64,000 nucleotides of DNA from JALZAI01 sp038207565 (GTDB lineage Bacteria; Actinomycetota; Actinomycetes; Mycobacteriales; Jatrophihabitantaceae). The translations under genes and the position numbers were made by a program. This document shows positions 44,148-52,461 of this stretch, piece after piece (position 1 is the stretch's first letter; each line of letters begins with the position of its first letter). Under the pieces are notes generated by a model. That model did not search any database, was not told the origin of the DNA, and was given only the letters and a program-made list of their open reading frames with translations. The DNA lies in the NCBI GenBank assembly GCA_038207565.1, contig JBBQZQ010000016.1, forward strand, positions 16,965 through 80,964. The letters run 5' to 3'.

Positions 44148-44504
44148 ACTGTGCGAAGCCGATCAAGCTGCCTCGCGACCTGGCAGTAGCTGAGCCCAGC
44201 TCGACGTCACCGGGCTGAGCAAGCTGCCCGGGGGCGGACCGAACCTGCTGGGGACACGCGGCCCCTTCGCCCACAGGTGATGGACCATGACGGGGGCTCA
44301 AAAGTACGAAGCCGTCCCAGCCTCACGGCCGGAACGGCTCCGTTCGCACTCCAACATAGGGGAAACAGGAGTGCTCAGGGGCGCCCACGGGGGAGCGAAC
44401 GCCCTATTACAAGGTAAGTCCGACATTGCCACGCCGTCAAACGCAACCCCTGCCTCCACTCGATACAGCAGGCGGCACAACAGTTACTTCCGGGCTTGGA
44501 AGAT
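44148..44504. other. Gene-free stretch before structured RNA A
   Basis: No gene is supported here. A short conserved box CCAACATAGG (44353-44362) occurs also at 48998-49007, each time 130-155 bases before one of the two RNA candidates, so it may be part of a shared promoter or of the RNA itself. Otherwise I see nothing. Confidence 0.4.
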
Positions 44505-44690
44505 GGGCGGCGCCTCGGATCGTCCCCTGCAATGGGCCCACCGACCGGAGTCGAAAGGCCACCCGAGGCGCCGCCCTCCCCTACCGTGGTTGCTCCGTCG
44601 GGTTCTCCCCCCGAAGTGCCCAGCGGGACGTAACGACGGCAGTCATGAGTGCGAAGGACTGTGCCGGTTGCCCGGCACAGTCCTTCTTGT
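44505..44690 (+). ncRNA. Candidate structured small RNA A (paralogue of RNA B at 49131)
   Basis: A perfect 14-bp stem, GGGCGGCGCCTCGG (44505-44518) with its complement (44563-44576), encloses a 44-base internal part containing AATGGGCCCACC (44531-44542) and AAGGCCACCCGA (44555-44566). It is followed by a hairpin CGGG-TTCTCCC-CCCG near 44599-44613, whose C-rich loop is complementary to Shine-Dalgarno-type GGGAG sequences, and by a terminator at 44654. The same core boxes in the same order occur at 49131-49215. I could not assign a known riboswitch or RNA family. The plus strand is preferred because the terminator fits that direction. Confidence 0.5.
44654..44690 (+). terminator. Strong intrinsic terminator of RNA A
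   Basis: A perfect 14-bp stem AAGGACTGTGCCGG (44654-44667) / complement (44672-44685) with a 4-base loop, followed by CTTGT. The short T-containing tail is on the plus strand, supporting a plus-strand transcript ending here. Confidence 0.75.
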
Positions 44691-44887
44691 GGTGGGCGCT
44701 CGCACAGGGGAGAGGAGCACCACCACGTAGGCCGTCGGCGCGGGGGAACTCCAAGCGACCTACTTCGCAAGAGTAAATACCGTGTGAGGTTCCGTCAACT
44801 CGGAGCGGGTCAGTTCCCCGGAACAGCGAGAGAGGGGGTCCGGGTGCGGTTGAGCCCGAGTGTCGTGGAGGCGGCCAGCGACGTGAC

Positions 44888-44930
44888 ACGGGTCCGCCGC
44901 CGCTGCGTGCTCGGCGGCGGACCCGTTTTA
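44888..44930 (+). terminator. Strong intrinsic terminator with U-tract, possible end of a second small transcript
   Basis: A perfect 15-bp stem (44888-44902 with 44912-44926, 9-base loop) followed by TTTTAT on the plus strand. It lies 12 bases past the stop of the convergent anchor-P gene. The U-tract marks it as a plus-strand terminator, although no plus-strand protein gene lies between it and the previous terminator 200 bases upstream, so a second small RNA may end here. Confidence 0.75.
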
Positions 44931-44942
44931 TGCGCCCTCGGC

Positions 44943-46220
44943 TCAGCGCACGCCGACGGTGGCTGAGGCGACATTGATTGTGGTGCCCACGCTCAGACCG
45001 AAACGGTTGCTGGCGTCGGTGATGACGAGCTGGATCATCACGACGGTCACGCTGGTTGCGGTCTTGATGCGGTGGTGCAGCCACAGCGTCCCGATCCCGG
45101 TCAGGGTCAGTCGGGTGTTGGCCGCCACATTGGCGTTGATGGTCGGGAATCCAGCCACCGTAAGCCCCACGAACGACGAGCTGTCACCCAGGGTGGGCGG
45201 GTTGCCCGTGGCCGTCACGTCGGCGTGGACCGCAGTCGCGGTGACCGTGCCTGCCAGGAGATTTGCGTTCTGGACCGTCGAGGTCACCCGGCCCGAAACC
45301 TGGGTCGAGTCCGAAGTCCCCTGCACAGTGTTGCTCACCGTCCCGGTGCTGAGCACGCCCGGGATCGTCACTGAAGCGCCGGAATTCGTCCTGATAACCC
45401 CGTTGGTGCCGTTGCAGGGCATGGGCTGGGGGAACGACTGCCCGGCGAGGAGGGTGGTGCCCACCTTCGCGTAGGTCCCGTAAGCGAGCCCGCTCAGCAG
45501 GCCGACCACCGGGCCGTTGAGGGCGCTCGTTGCCGAAGACACGATGATCTGCGTTCCGGTCGGGACGAGCGGATTGATGGCGGTGACGAAGATGTGCAAA
45601 CCGATGACTCGCAAGCTCGCTGACGTCAGACCCACATGCGAGGACTGCTGGTTGAGTATCACGTAGCCGAACCCGGGAAGATCGATCCTGGTGTTCGCGC
45701 CCGGCGTGGCGGTGATGGACACCCCAGCGACGGTGAGACCGGTGAAGGTCGTGCCGGCCGAGCTCACGCGGAAATCGCCGGTGGAGCTGTTATGGCTCGT
45801 GGTGCTCACTGACCGCACCTCGGTCGCGCGCACCAAACCGTTGAGAGCGCTGACCTGCTGCGTAGTGGCGGTAGCGGTGGCGGCGATACCCGTAGCAGTC
45901 GTCTGGGACGCGGCGCTGGTGTTGATCGTTCCGCTGGTGAGGAACGGCGCCACGCTCAGCGAGGCGGCCGTGTTCGTCTTCATCACACCGGGCGTCGACG
46001 TGCAGCCCAGAGTGACGAGAGCCGAAGGTCCGGACCGCAAGGTCGCACCTACCTGCACCTGGGTGCCATAGGCGTTGGCAGCGAACCCGAACTCGCTGGC
46101 CGCAACGGCGGTCGGCGAGGAAGGGGCGGCTTGGGCAGACGTCGGTGAATACGCCGACACCGCAGCTACTGCTAGCGCGACGCTGGCCCCAAGCCAACGT
46201 GTAGGAATAGTTCGAGACAT
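44943..46220 (-). CDS. Secreted choice-of-anchor P family protein
   Basis: A 425-residue Ser/Thr-rich secreted protein. Signal peptide: residues about 1-32 (basic start, hydrophobic WLGASVALAVAAVSAY, cleavage near AQAA). Two tandem homologous halves (about 40-225 and 230-420) each contain a 'VGATLxxG', a 'T/V-NT' block and 'FTGLTVAG..I.A..NTRIxLPGxG' pattern, as in choice-of-anchor P proteins. The start at 46220 has GAGG 6 bases upstream. No sorting signal is visible at the C-terminus. Function: cell surface or secreted adhesin-like, unproven. Base composition is less GC-rich than its neighbours. Confidence 0.8.
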   Translation of the reverse strand: MSRTIPTRWLGASVALAVAAVSAYSPTSAQAAPSSPTAVAASEFGFAANAYGTQVQVGATLRSGPSALVTLGCTSTPGVMKTNTAASLSVAPFLTSGTINTSAASQTTATGIAATATATTQQVSALNGLVRATEVRSVSTTSHNSSTGDFRVSSAGTTFTGLTVAGVSITATPGANTRIDLPGFGYVILNQQSSHVGLTSASLRVIGLHIFVTAINPLVPTGTQIIVSSATSALNGPVVGLLSGLAYGTYAKVGTTLLAGQSFPQPMPCNGTNGVIRTNSGASVTIPGVLSTGTVSNTVQGTSDSTQVSGRVTSTVQNANLLAGTVTATAVHADVTATGNPPTLGDSSSFVGLTVAGFPTINANVAANTRLTLTGIGTLWLHHRIKTATSVTVVMIQLVITDASNRFGLSVGTTINVASATVGVR

Positions 46221-46289
46221 GTGCATCCTCATTCTGGTCAGCCCACAGCATTGCGCTGCGGGCAAAGTCACAGGGAAGGCCCCCGCCTT

Positions 46290-46308
46290 CCTTTACAGTG
46301 CCTTTACA
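46290..46308 (-). promoter_or_regulatory. 11-bp direct repeats upstream of the anchor-P gene
   Basis: CCTTTACA occurs at 46290-46297 and again at 46301-46308, exactly 11 bases apart (TGTAAAGG on the coding strand), 70-88 bases before the start codon. Head-to-tail sites on one helix face are typical of OmpR/PhoP-class response regulators, so this is a possible operator. Confidence 0.4.
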
Positions 46309-46603
46309 CGCGCCGGCCCGCAACTCGAAGCAATCCGGCCCGGCCGCGAATGCATCCGATTCGGGCGCTCCCGGCCTTCACCGAGCGCTTCGCCATAGTG
46401 GGCGGGGGTGGACGGCCAGCACCCAATGCGACCGCGGCATCCAAGAGGCCCCATCACCGAACTCATCTGCTCTGGGGGTCATGCCTGGAAACGACATCGG
46501 ACCCGAGACGGTTCTCTGCACCCGCGACTGAAGGCGGCGATAGCCTGAGATCGATCGGTGCCTGGACCCGAACCGTGATTACAGAAGCTGGCGCTGGTGA
46601 CGG
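46309..46603. other. Gene-free stretch between the anchor-P gene and corA
   Basis: Apart from the direct repeats just before it, I see no gene, terminator or clear repeat here. Confidence 0.4.
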
Positions 46604-47602
46604 CTGGGGGCTGTCCGTGGTCGCGTATGGCGCAAAGGCGAAATTTTTGCAGAAGACTTCCACTTCGACAGGATTTCTGACTACCTCGAGGAGGAGCACA
46701 GCCTGACCTGGGTAGACGTTTGCGATCCTGACGATGCTCGGCTGCAGGCGCTTGCCGGCGAACTCGTTCTAGATCCTAATGCGGTTGAAGATGCAATTGC
46801 GGGTGCGGAACGGGCAAAGGCCCCGCGTTATGCAACGCACACCTTCATTGCCGTGTACGCCGTCGATCTCGAACCGGAGGTTGACGGTTCACAATTCACC
46901 GACAATCTGCAGGTACGCAAGATTTCGGCGTTCGTGTTCCCCCGTGGGTTGATTACCGTGCGCTCAGAAGCCGGCTTTGACATCGAGGAAGTCGTTCGCC
47001 GCTGGGACGACAATAGCGACCTTCTCCAGCACGGTGTCGGCGCGCTCATTCATGGGTTGCTGGACACTGTCGTCGACAGTCATTTCACTGCCGTCCAGAC
47101 GCTTGACGACAAGATGGAAGACCTCGAGGGTGACCTGTTCGACGAGCAAACCCTCAGCGGTGCGGTGCAGCGGGCGACGTACAACGTACGCAAGGAACTT
47201 GTCGCGCGGCGACGTATCGTCCTGCCGATGCGCGAAGTCATGAATGCCGTGTTGCGCCACCGAAAGGACTTCGATTCCCCGACCGAGCTGGATCCTTGGT
47301 ACGACGACCTGTACGACCACGTCCTACGTGCGTCTGAATGGACCGAATCCCTACGCGACATTGTCACGACAATCTTCGAGACCAATCTTTCCCTGCAGGA
47401 TGCACGCCTGAACAACGTCATGAAGAAACTCACCGCCTGGGCCGCCATCATTGCCGTCCCCACCGCAGTCACAGGTTACTTCGGTCAGAATGTCCCTTAT
47501 CCAGGCTTCGGAAAGGACTGGGGCGTCGTGTTGAGCCTCGCGATCATTCTGATCATCGGCATTGCCTTGTATGTAACGTTCAAGCGTAAGAACTGGATTT
47601 GA
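46604..47602 (+). CDS. corA: CorA-type magnesium/cobalt channel, start codon missing
   Basis: A CorA protein of about 330 residues with intact ends: RVWRKGEIFAEDFHFDRIS at the N-terminus, the long helix (NVRKELVARRRIVLPMREVMNAVL) and the two C-terminal helices with the selectivity loop YFGQNVPYPGFG (GxN motif) near 285. It imports Mg2+ across the membrane. The reading frame has no ATG, GTG or TTG between the stop at 46598 and the GTG at 46853, which lies about 83 codons inside the conserved domain. A CTG at 46604 is the only near start before the conserved region. Either a non-standard start, a sequence error or a start-codon loss. Confidence 0.75.
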   Translation: MGAVRGRVWRKGEIFAEDFHFDRISDYLEEEHSLTWVDVCDPDDARLQALAGELVLDPNAVEDAIAGAERAKAPRYATHTFIAVYAVDLEPEVDGSQFTDNLQVRKISAFVFPRGLITVRSEAGFDIEEVVRRWDDNSDLLQHGVGALIHGLLDTVVDSHFTAVQTLDDKMEDLEGDLFDEQTLSGAVQRATYNVRKELVARRRIVLPMREVMNAVLRHRKDFDSPTELDPWYDDLYDHVLRASEWTESLRDIVTTIFETNLSLQDARLNNVMKKLTAWAAIIAVPTAVTGYFGQNVPYPGFGKDWGVVLSLAIILIIGIALYVTFKRKNWI

Positions 47603-47619
47603 CAACAGCATTGCATGAT

Positions 47620-48362
47620 GGACGCCGGGACACGCCCGTCACCCTCCCCCTGCTCCAAGCGCCCGACAGCGCGGGCGATCACCAACAATGAAGTCAACAA
47701 CGCCGCAATGGCCTCGATGCCCATAAGCATCTTGGCTCGGTTCGTCAGCGGCATGGTGTCGGTGGGACTGAACGCGCTGGAGTTGGTCAATGACAGGTAC
47801 AGGTAGTCGATGAACGTTGGCACCCAACCCGATTTTGCGCTCGCCGAAACTGCAACCTCGATGACATTGTCATCGTTCTCGTCGTGCGAGAATCTCCAGT
47901 CTGCAGGGGGGAGTTCGTCGCGGCGGGCTTCGCGCCGCCTGACGGACCGCCGCGATCGAGCTCTCAGTAGAGCAGCCCGAACCCGATCACATTTGTCATC
48001 CAAACCTGCATGGCCGCTATGAGAAGCCGGCTCCCTGCGGTGCTGGACTTCGTCAACGACGCGACCAGTATTCCCAGTGCAACAAGGTTGGCCGAGATAA
48101 TGACGGCCACCAAGGCAACCGAAGCACCGCGCGACCATCGAGTCTGACGGATCATGCGACGCGGATTGGTAGCCAACAGCGCGACCAACAGAGCTAGTTC
48201 TACGACGGGAATGACGAATCGAGGCGCAAACAACAGAGATTCCGGAAGCAGTGAGTAGGCAGCAGCGGCCACCATGACCGCCGCCGCAGGCGGTAGTCGG
48301 TTCTCGCCCTGGGCCGTGCGACGGTGGGACAGCTCCTCGTCCAGCAACTCGGACTCGCTCAT
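47620..48362 (-). pseudogene. Broken four-helix/two-helix ion-channel-like membrane protein gene
   Basis: The 5' part (MSESELLDEELSHRRTAQGE to GFGLLY, 48362-47964) is a clean membrane protein with four helices that ends at a TGA exactly where the family has the Trp of 'YWELDRGGP'. After the TGA, ELDRGGP continues in the same frame; then a shift to another frame gives DELPPADWRFSHDENDD, WVPTFIDYLYLSLTNSSAFSPTDTMPLT and two more helices to about 47630. The family is an uncharacterised potassium-channel-like one (DUF1345-like). One nonsense plus one frameshift make the gene inactive. It is convergent with corA. Confidence 0.75.
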
Positions 48363-48619
48363 CTTGGGTCCTATCACCGGGGCTCAGCCGATCGCCCATG
48401 TCGCCCGCCCGATATGCGGGCAACGCCGCGAACTGGTCCTGTTCAGGGTGGCATCGATCGGCTGGAGGAGTGTGCGCCACTCAGCCAGGAGCGATCGCGC
48501 GCCTGGAAGGGGGCCACGATCGCGCTGCCGGGATCGACGCGCAGCCGCCGCCGAGGAACCTCCCAGCTCGCTACCCGCTGCCAAACCGAGACCGTCGACG
48601 CCGCCCGCTCGGCTAGCTT

Positions 48620-48853
48620 GTGGTGGTGACTGGTAGCGACCAGGCTGACGACGCGGACGTTCTGCGCAGGGCGCTCGACAAGCTCGACCCGTTTGCCCAG
48701 CGCGCACTGACACTCGTGTACTTCGGCGGACAGACCCAAGATCAGGCGGCGCGACAGCTTGCTGTATCCCGCAAGGCAGTTGGTGCAGCGATGGTGCGTG
48801 CAATGCGCGTCGTGGCCGAGTTCCTTGAGTCCCAGGGACGTTCGGCGCCCTGA
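48620..48853 (+). CDS. Small sigma-70 region 4-like HTH protein
   Basis: A 77-residue protein made almost entirely of a sigma-4-like helix-turn-helix: LDKLDPFAQRALTLVYFGGQTQDQAARQLAVSRKAVGAAMVRAMRVV. It lacks region 2 and so cannot be a complete sigma factor. Possible roles are DNA-binding regulator or remnant of an ECF sigma factor. GTG at 48620, 48623 or 48626 are all possible starts. It is flanked by a 260-base upstream gap and a non-coding region. Confidence 0.6.
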   Translation: MVVTGSDQADDADVLRRALDKLDPFAQRALTLVYFGGQTQDQAARQLAVSRKAVGAAMVRAMRVVAEFLESQGRSAP

Positions 48854-49130
48854 GCATTCGAGGGATCTGAATCTGCGGATGTGTGACCATTCGAATTGAC
48901 GACCCGCATCGTAGTAAGAACGCGCGGCCCGCAGCTACTTCAAGCTCACCGCGAGCGGCGCGTCTTCCCCTGCCGCTGCTCCCTAACGGCTCACCCCAAC
49001 ATAGGTCTCATGGTGTGACACGGCGGTAAATGCTGAGCGCGGAAGGTCCGTAACGACTTCGCGACACCCGTGACGCCGCAGACGGCGCGTGAGTACGTCG
49101 CGGCCGCACGTCGGCGACAGGGTGCACTGC

Positions 49131-49215
49131 GCCTCGGATCGTGCCCAGTAATGGGCCCACCAAAGCCGGAAGGCCACCCGAAGCCCGCCCCCTCGAGCGG
49201 CGTTTCTCCCCCGCG
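49131..49215 (+). ncRNA. Candidate structured small RNA B (paralogue of RNA A at 44505)
   Basis: GCCTCGGATCGT, AATGGGCCCACC (49150-49161), AAGGCCACCCGA (49170-49181) and TTTCTCCCCC (49203-49212) occur in the same order and spacing as in RNA A, with loop changes between. GCCC-AGTAAT-GGGC forms an internal hairpin like CCC-CTGCAAT-GGG in A. The outer stem is shorter and has one mismatch. No terminator as strong as that of A follows. The upstream box CCAACATAGG (48998-49007) is also shared. Confidence 0.4.
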
Positions 49216-49672
49216 GGTACGCCTGTCAAGCGGAGCACGAACCCCGGTGACCCGCGGTGCGCTCCTCCTGACTGCCCGAATGTTGGCAATTGAGGGCACT
49301 CCACCTATATCGCTTTAGCCGTTTAGGGTTCATGCTGCAAGGGTCGATGCTCACGTCTCCCCTGCGCGCGACATCGGCGGACGGAAGGGAGTCCCTGTCC
49401 TTGCTCCCCTGTGGAGGACAGGGGCCCCTGTCCGGGCTCGCGCGTGGTGACCGTTGAAGCCACCGAATCGCACCGGACCGCAGGACCGGCCACGGCACGC
49501 TTCTCCTGCCGCGGCCGAGCTGGACACCCAGGGATTCCTTCGGGGCGTTCCCACCAAGAAGTCACCTGCGGGCACACGAGATGCCCAGATGGCCGGACCT
49601 GCTCTTACTCCAGCGGCGCCCGAGGAGAACGATGACGGCGTCCAATCTATCGTCGACCGATAGCCTGTTCTG
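49216..49672. other. Gene-free stretch with an 18-bp palindrome and alternative hairpins
   Basis: GGACAGGGGCCCCTGTCC (49416-49433) is a perfect palindrome. CCCTGTCC also occurs upstream at 49393-49400, so GGACAGGG can pair with either flank, giving mutually exclusive hairpins. No protein gene is supported: the open frames here have no recognisable domain or good start. The stretch leads into the XRE regulator gene. Confidence 0.5.
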
Positions 49673-50062
49673 ATGGGCGGTGGCGGTACTCCTCAGCGCA
49701 CGCTCGGAGCCGTGATCAGGGCCCAGCGCGAACTTGCGGCGCTGCCCATGCGTCACCTCGCCGCGACCGTCGGGATCTCGAATCCGTATCTGTCGCAGAT
49801 CGAGCGTGGTCTGCGAGCACCGTCCGATGCGGTTCTGGAAGCTATCGCCGTGTCCCTGGAGACGTCGGTCGACCACCTCTACACACAGGCCGGGATCGTC
49901 GTGCCCGCCGACGATGTCGACGACGGGCACGACGCACATCTCGAGGACGAGATTCGCGGCGCCACCGAACTCACGGGTGCGCAGAGACGAGCCCTGATCG
50001 AGATCTATCGCGGCTTCGTCGACGCCAACGCCGTGCGTCGCCAGAGAGGCTCGACGAGCTAG
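49673..50062 (+). CDS. XRE-family regulator of the PHA locus
   Basis: A 129-residue protein with an N-terminal XRE helix-turn-helix (RTLGAVIRAQRELAALPMRHLAATVGISNPYLSQIERGLR, about residues 9-50) and a C-terminal helix pair ending TGAQRRALIEIYRGFV. This two-part layout is common for regulators beside PHA/phasin genes in actinobacteria. It is convergent with the PhaC-like gene, overlapping by 4 bases. The inverted repeat at 52462 is a candidate target. Confidence 0.85.
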   Translation: MGGGGTPQRTLGAVIRAQRELAALPMRHLAATVGISNPYLSQIERGLRAPSDAVLEAIAVSLETSVDHLYTQAGIVVPADDVDDGHDAHLEDEIRGATELTGAQRRALIEIYRGFVDANAVRRQRGSTS

Positions 50063-51237
50063 GAGCGCGCGCTCACCGATTCTTCCGACCGGGCGTGGAT
50101 CGCACCGAACAGCGGAGCCCAGTGGTTGCGCAACGCGTCATGTCCCATGAACAGCCCGAGGTGCCCGCCGGGCGCCTGTTGCCGGACGATCTGGTCGGGC
50201 GGGGTGCCCACGTGGTCGGCAAGGGCATACACCTGCGGCGGCGGCGTGATGTGGTCGGTGCTGCCGGCCAGCAGGTGCAGCGGACAGGTGATCCGCCCGA
50301 GATCGACGGTCGCGGCGCCGACGCGCAGCGTGCCGGCGACGAGCTCGTTGTTCTGGAAAAGGTGCTCGAGGATCCAGAGAAAGAAGGCACCGTTGATCGG
50401 CTGCGTGTGCTGGAACCACGTCTCGAACGTCCGGTAGCGCGCGACGTGCGCGTCGTCGTGAATGTGAGCGAACAGCTGTAGTTGGCGATCCCACTCCTTC
50501 TGCGGCTGCATCGCCATGAACCCGGCGAGCTGGAATTCGCCGGGCAGGATCCCGCCGTTGGCGGCGACAAGCGCGCGATAGAACGTCAGGTCGCGGCTGG
50601 GCGCGAGCGTGCGCAGCCAATCGTGGATCAGCGGCTCACCCGCATGGAAGTCCACGGGCGCACCGGCGATGGTGAGGGTCGCGACGGTGTCCGGATAGAG
50701 GGCGGTGTAGATGACGGCGAGCCAACCGCCCTGGCAGTCGCCGACGAGGTTGACCCGGCCGCCGAGCTGGTCGACCGTGTCGTGGACGACAGCGATGTAC
50801 TCCTCGATCGAGGCGTCCCTGGTCGTCGCCGAGGCGCCGATCCAATCGAGGGAGTACAGGCTAGCCAGGCCGGCCGCCCGGGCCGTGCGGATCTGACTCT
50901 GGTCGGCGTCGTAGTCGACGATGCACGAGTCGTGGCCCGCCTGCGGCGGGAGCAGGACCGTGGGCACGCCGACGGCCGGCTCGGTGGAGAAGTCACGCAG
51001 ACGCGCGATCGGCCACTGTCGCACGATCTGGTGCTCGGTCGCCCACCTCGGCTGGTCCCGGCGGGCGGCAGCCGCCCACCAGGCCAGGACGTCGGCGCCG
51101 AAGTCGATCGGGGTCGCGTCGCGGCGCAGTGCGGAGGAATACCAGTCAGCGCCCGCGCGCAGGCCGGACCCGGCGATGCCGAACGCGGAATCGGCGCCCG
51201 CACGGACGATGCCGGGCGGGCATATCGGCGCGGTCAT
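50059..51237 (-). CDS. PhaC-like polyhydroxyalkanoate synthase / alpha-beta hydrolase
   Basis: A 392-residue alpha/beta-hydrolase-fold protein with the PHA synthase lipase box GDCQGGW (nucleophilic Cys near 165 instead of Ser), the Asp in GSTDHI and the His in GGHLGLFMG: the Cys-Asp-His triad is complete. It is shorter than class I PhaC (about 560), similar to class III/IV-like or PHA-associated members. It would polymerise (R)-3-hydroxyacyl-CoA. Its start overlaps the stop of bdhA (ATGA). Confidence 0.8.
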   Translation of the reverse strand: MTAPICPPGIVRAGADSAFGIAGSGLRAGADWYSSALRRDATPIDFGADVLAWWAAAARRDQPRWATEHQIVRQWPIARLRDFSTEPAVGVPTVLLPPQAGHDSCIVDYDADQSQIRTARAAGLASLYSLDWIGASATTRDASIEEYIAVVHDTVDQLGGRVNLVGDCQGGWLAVIYTALYPDTVATLTIAGAPVDFHAGEPLIHDWLRTLAPSRDLTFYRALVAANGGILPGEFQLAGFMAMQPQKEWDRQLQLFAHIHDDAHVARYRTFETWFQHTQPINGAFFLWILEHLFQNNELVAGTLRVGAATVDLGRITCPLHLLAGSTDHITPPPQVYALADHVGTPPDQIVRQQAPGGHLGLFMGHDALRNHWAPLFGAIHARSEESVSARS

Positions 51238-51989
51238 CGCGCCGTCCAACCGTTGTCCATGATGATGGGCGCGCCGGTGAAGGACCGACCGTTGGGACCG
51301 ATGAGCAGCGACGCCACTTCGGCCACCTCCTCTGCCTCGATGAGCCGTTTGACCGGCTGGGCGGCGAGGATGACATCGTTCAGGACGCTCTCCTCCGACA
51401 TTGCGTGAGCGGCGGCCTGGGCCGCGATCTGGTGCTCGACCAGGGGCGTCCGGACATAACCCGGGCAGATCGCGCAGGCCGATATGCCGTGGTCGGCACC
51501 TTCGAGCGCGAGCGTCTTGACCAGACCGAGGACGCCGTGCTTGGCGGCGACGTAGCCGGCCTTGAACGGCGAGGCCACCAACGCGTGGGCCGAGGCGATG
51601 ACGAGGAAGCGGCCACCATCGGGGGCGTCGATCAGCGACGGCCAACCGTATCGGGCCAGCAGGAACGGACTTGTCAGCAGTAGCGCGATCAGCCGGTCCC
51701 AGGTGTCCTCGGGAAACTGCGGCACGGGCGCGACGTGCTGGAATCCGGCGTTCGCCACGATGATGTCGAGCCGCCCGAACCGCTCGAGCGCAGTCTCGAC
51801 CGCGAGACGGTTGCCGTCGCGGGTCGCGAGGTCCGCGGACAGCGAGTGGGGCCCGGTAACGAGGTCGACGGCCTGCAGATCGACGCCGAGGACGTCGATG
51901 CCGTCCTTTGCGAGGCGGGCCGCGATTGCGGCGCCGATGCCGCTGGCCGCTCCCGTGACGATCGCGCTGCGCCGATTCGGGTCAGTCAT
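51234..51989 (-). CDS. 3-hydroxybutyrate dehydrogenase (SDR family)
   Basis: A 251-residue short-chain dehydrogenase. NAD-binding TGAASGIGAAIA near 12-23, NAG motif as VANAGFQHV near 82, catalytic Ser in VIASAHALVAS near 133 and YVAAKHG near 147-153, i.e. YxxxK is intact. The QHVAPVPQFPEDTWDRLIALLLTSPF region is typical of 3-hydroxybutyrate dehydrogenases. It interconverts acetoacetate and 3-hydroxybutyrate. The chosen ATG at 51989 has AAGGG upstream. Translationally coupled to the PhaC-like gene. Confidence 0.85.
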   Translation of the reverse strand: MTDPNRRSAIVTGAASGIGAAIAARLAKDGIDVLGVDLQAVDLVTGPHSLSADLATRDGNRLAVETALERFGRLDIIVANAGFQHVAPVPQFPEDTWDRLIALLLTSPFLLARYGWPSLIDAPDGGRFLVIASAHALVASPFKAGYVAAKHGVLGLVKTLALEGADHGISACAICPGYVRTPLVEHQIAAQAAAHAMSEESVLNDVILAAQPVKRLIEAEEVAEVASLLIGPNGRSFTGAPIIMDNGWTAR

Positions 51990-52096
51990 CTGTTGCCCTT
52001 CGCTGGGAGTGTCGTGCCAGGCCGTCCGGCGCACCAAACGCTCGCCCTCTCAACCGGTGAGGGCGAGCGCATGGGAACGCCGACGACGTTGTCGGT

Positions 52097-52405
52097 CTAC
52101 TTCTCGAGGACGTCGCGCGCGGCCTTGGTGTAGGACGCGCTCAGGTCGCCGATGAACTTGGCGTGGGTGTTGGCCAGCGCCGACACCCAGTCCAGCTGGG
52201 TCGCCGAGGCGACCTTCTCCTCGAACTCGACGAGGCTCTGCAGGGCCTTCTCGTAGGCGTCGAGCGTGACCAGCCCGGCGCTCTTCGAGGACTCGATCAG
52301 CCGCTCGTTGAGGTCGCGGATCCGCTGGGTGGCGTCCTCCATCGACGGCATCTCGAAGGTTGGGTCGCTGCTGGTCTTGGCCTTGGCCTGGGTGGTGGTT
52401 GTCAT
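52097..52405 (-). CDS. Phasin-like granule-associated protein
   Basis: A 102-residue, mostly helical protein (TTTTQAKAKTSSDPTFEMP, then helices with DATQRIRDLNERLIESSKSAGLVTLDAYEKALQSLVEFEEKV) with Ala/Glu/Lys-rich amphipathic segments, as in phasins that coat PHA granules. GGAG lies 7 bases before the ATG at 52405. It is transcribed ahead of bdhA and phaC. The operator-like repeat at 52462 lies just upstream. Confidence 0.78.
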   Translation of the reverse strand: MTTTTQAKAKTSSDPTFEMPSMEDATQRIRDLNERLIESSKSAGLVTLDAYEKALQSLVEFEEKVASATQLDWVSALANTHAKFIGDLSASYTKAARDVLEK

Positions 52406-52461
52406 GAGGTGCTCCTTCATCGGTGTGGGTGGTCATGCGATGCGCTCTTGCATTAACTACA

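Noticed and set aside
44505..44690. Known riboswitch (cobalamin, TPP, c-di-GMP, c-di-AMP, SAM)
   Set aside because: None of the invariant boxes of those families are present, and no protein gene follows in the same direction.
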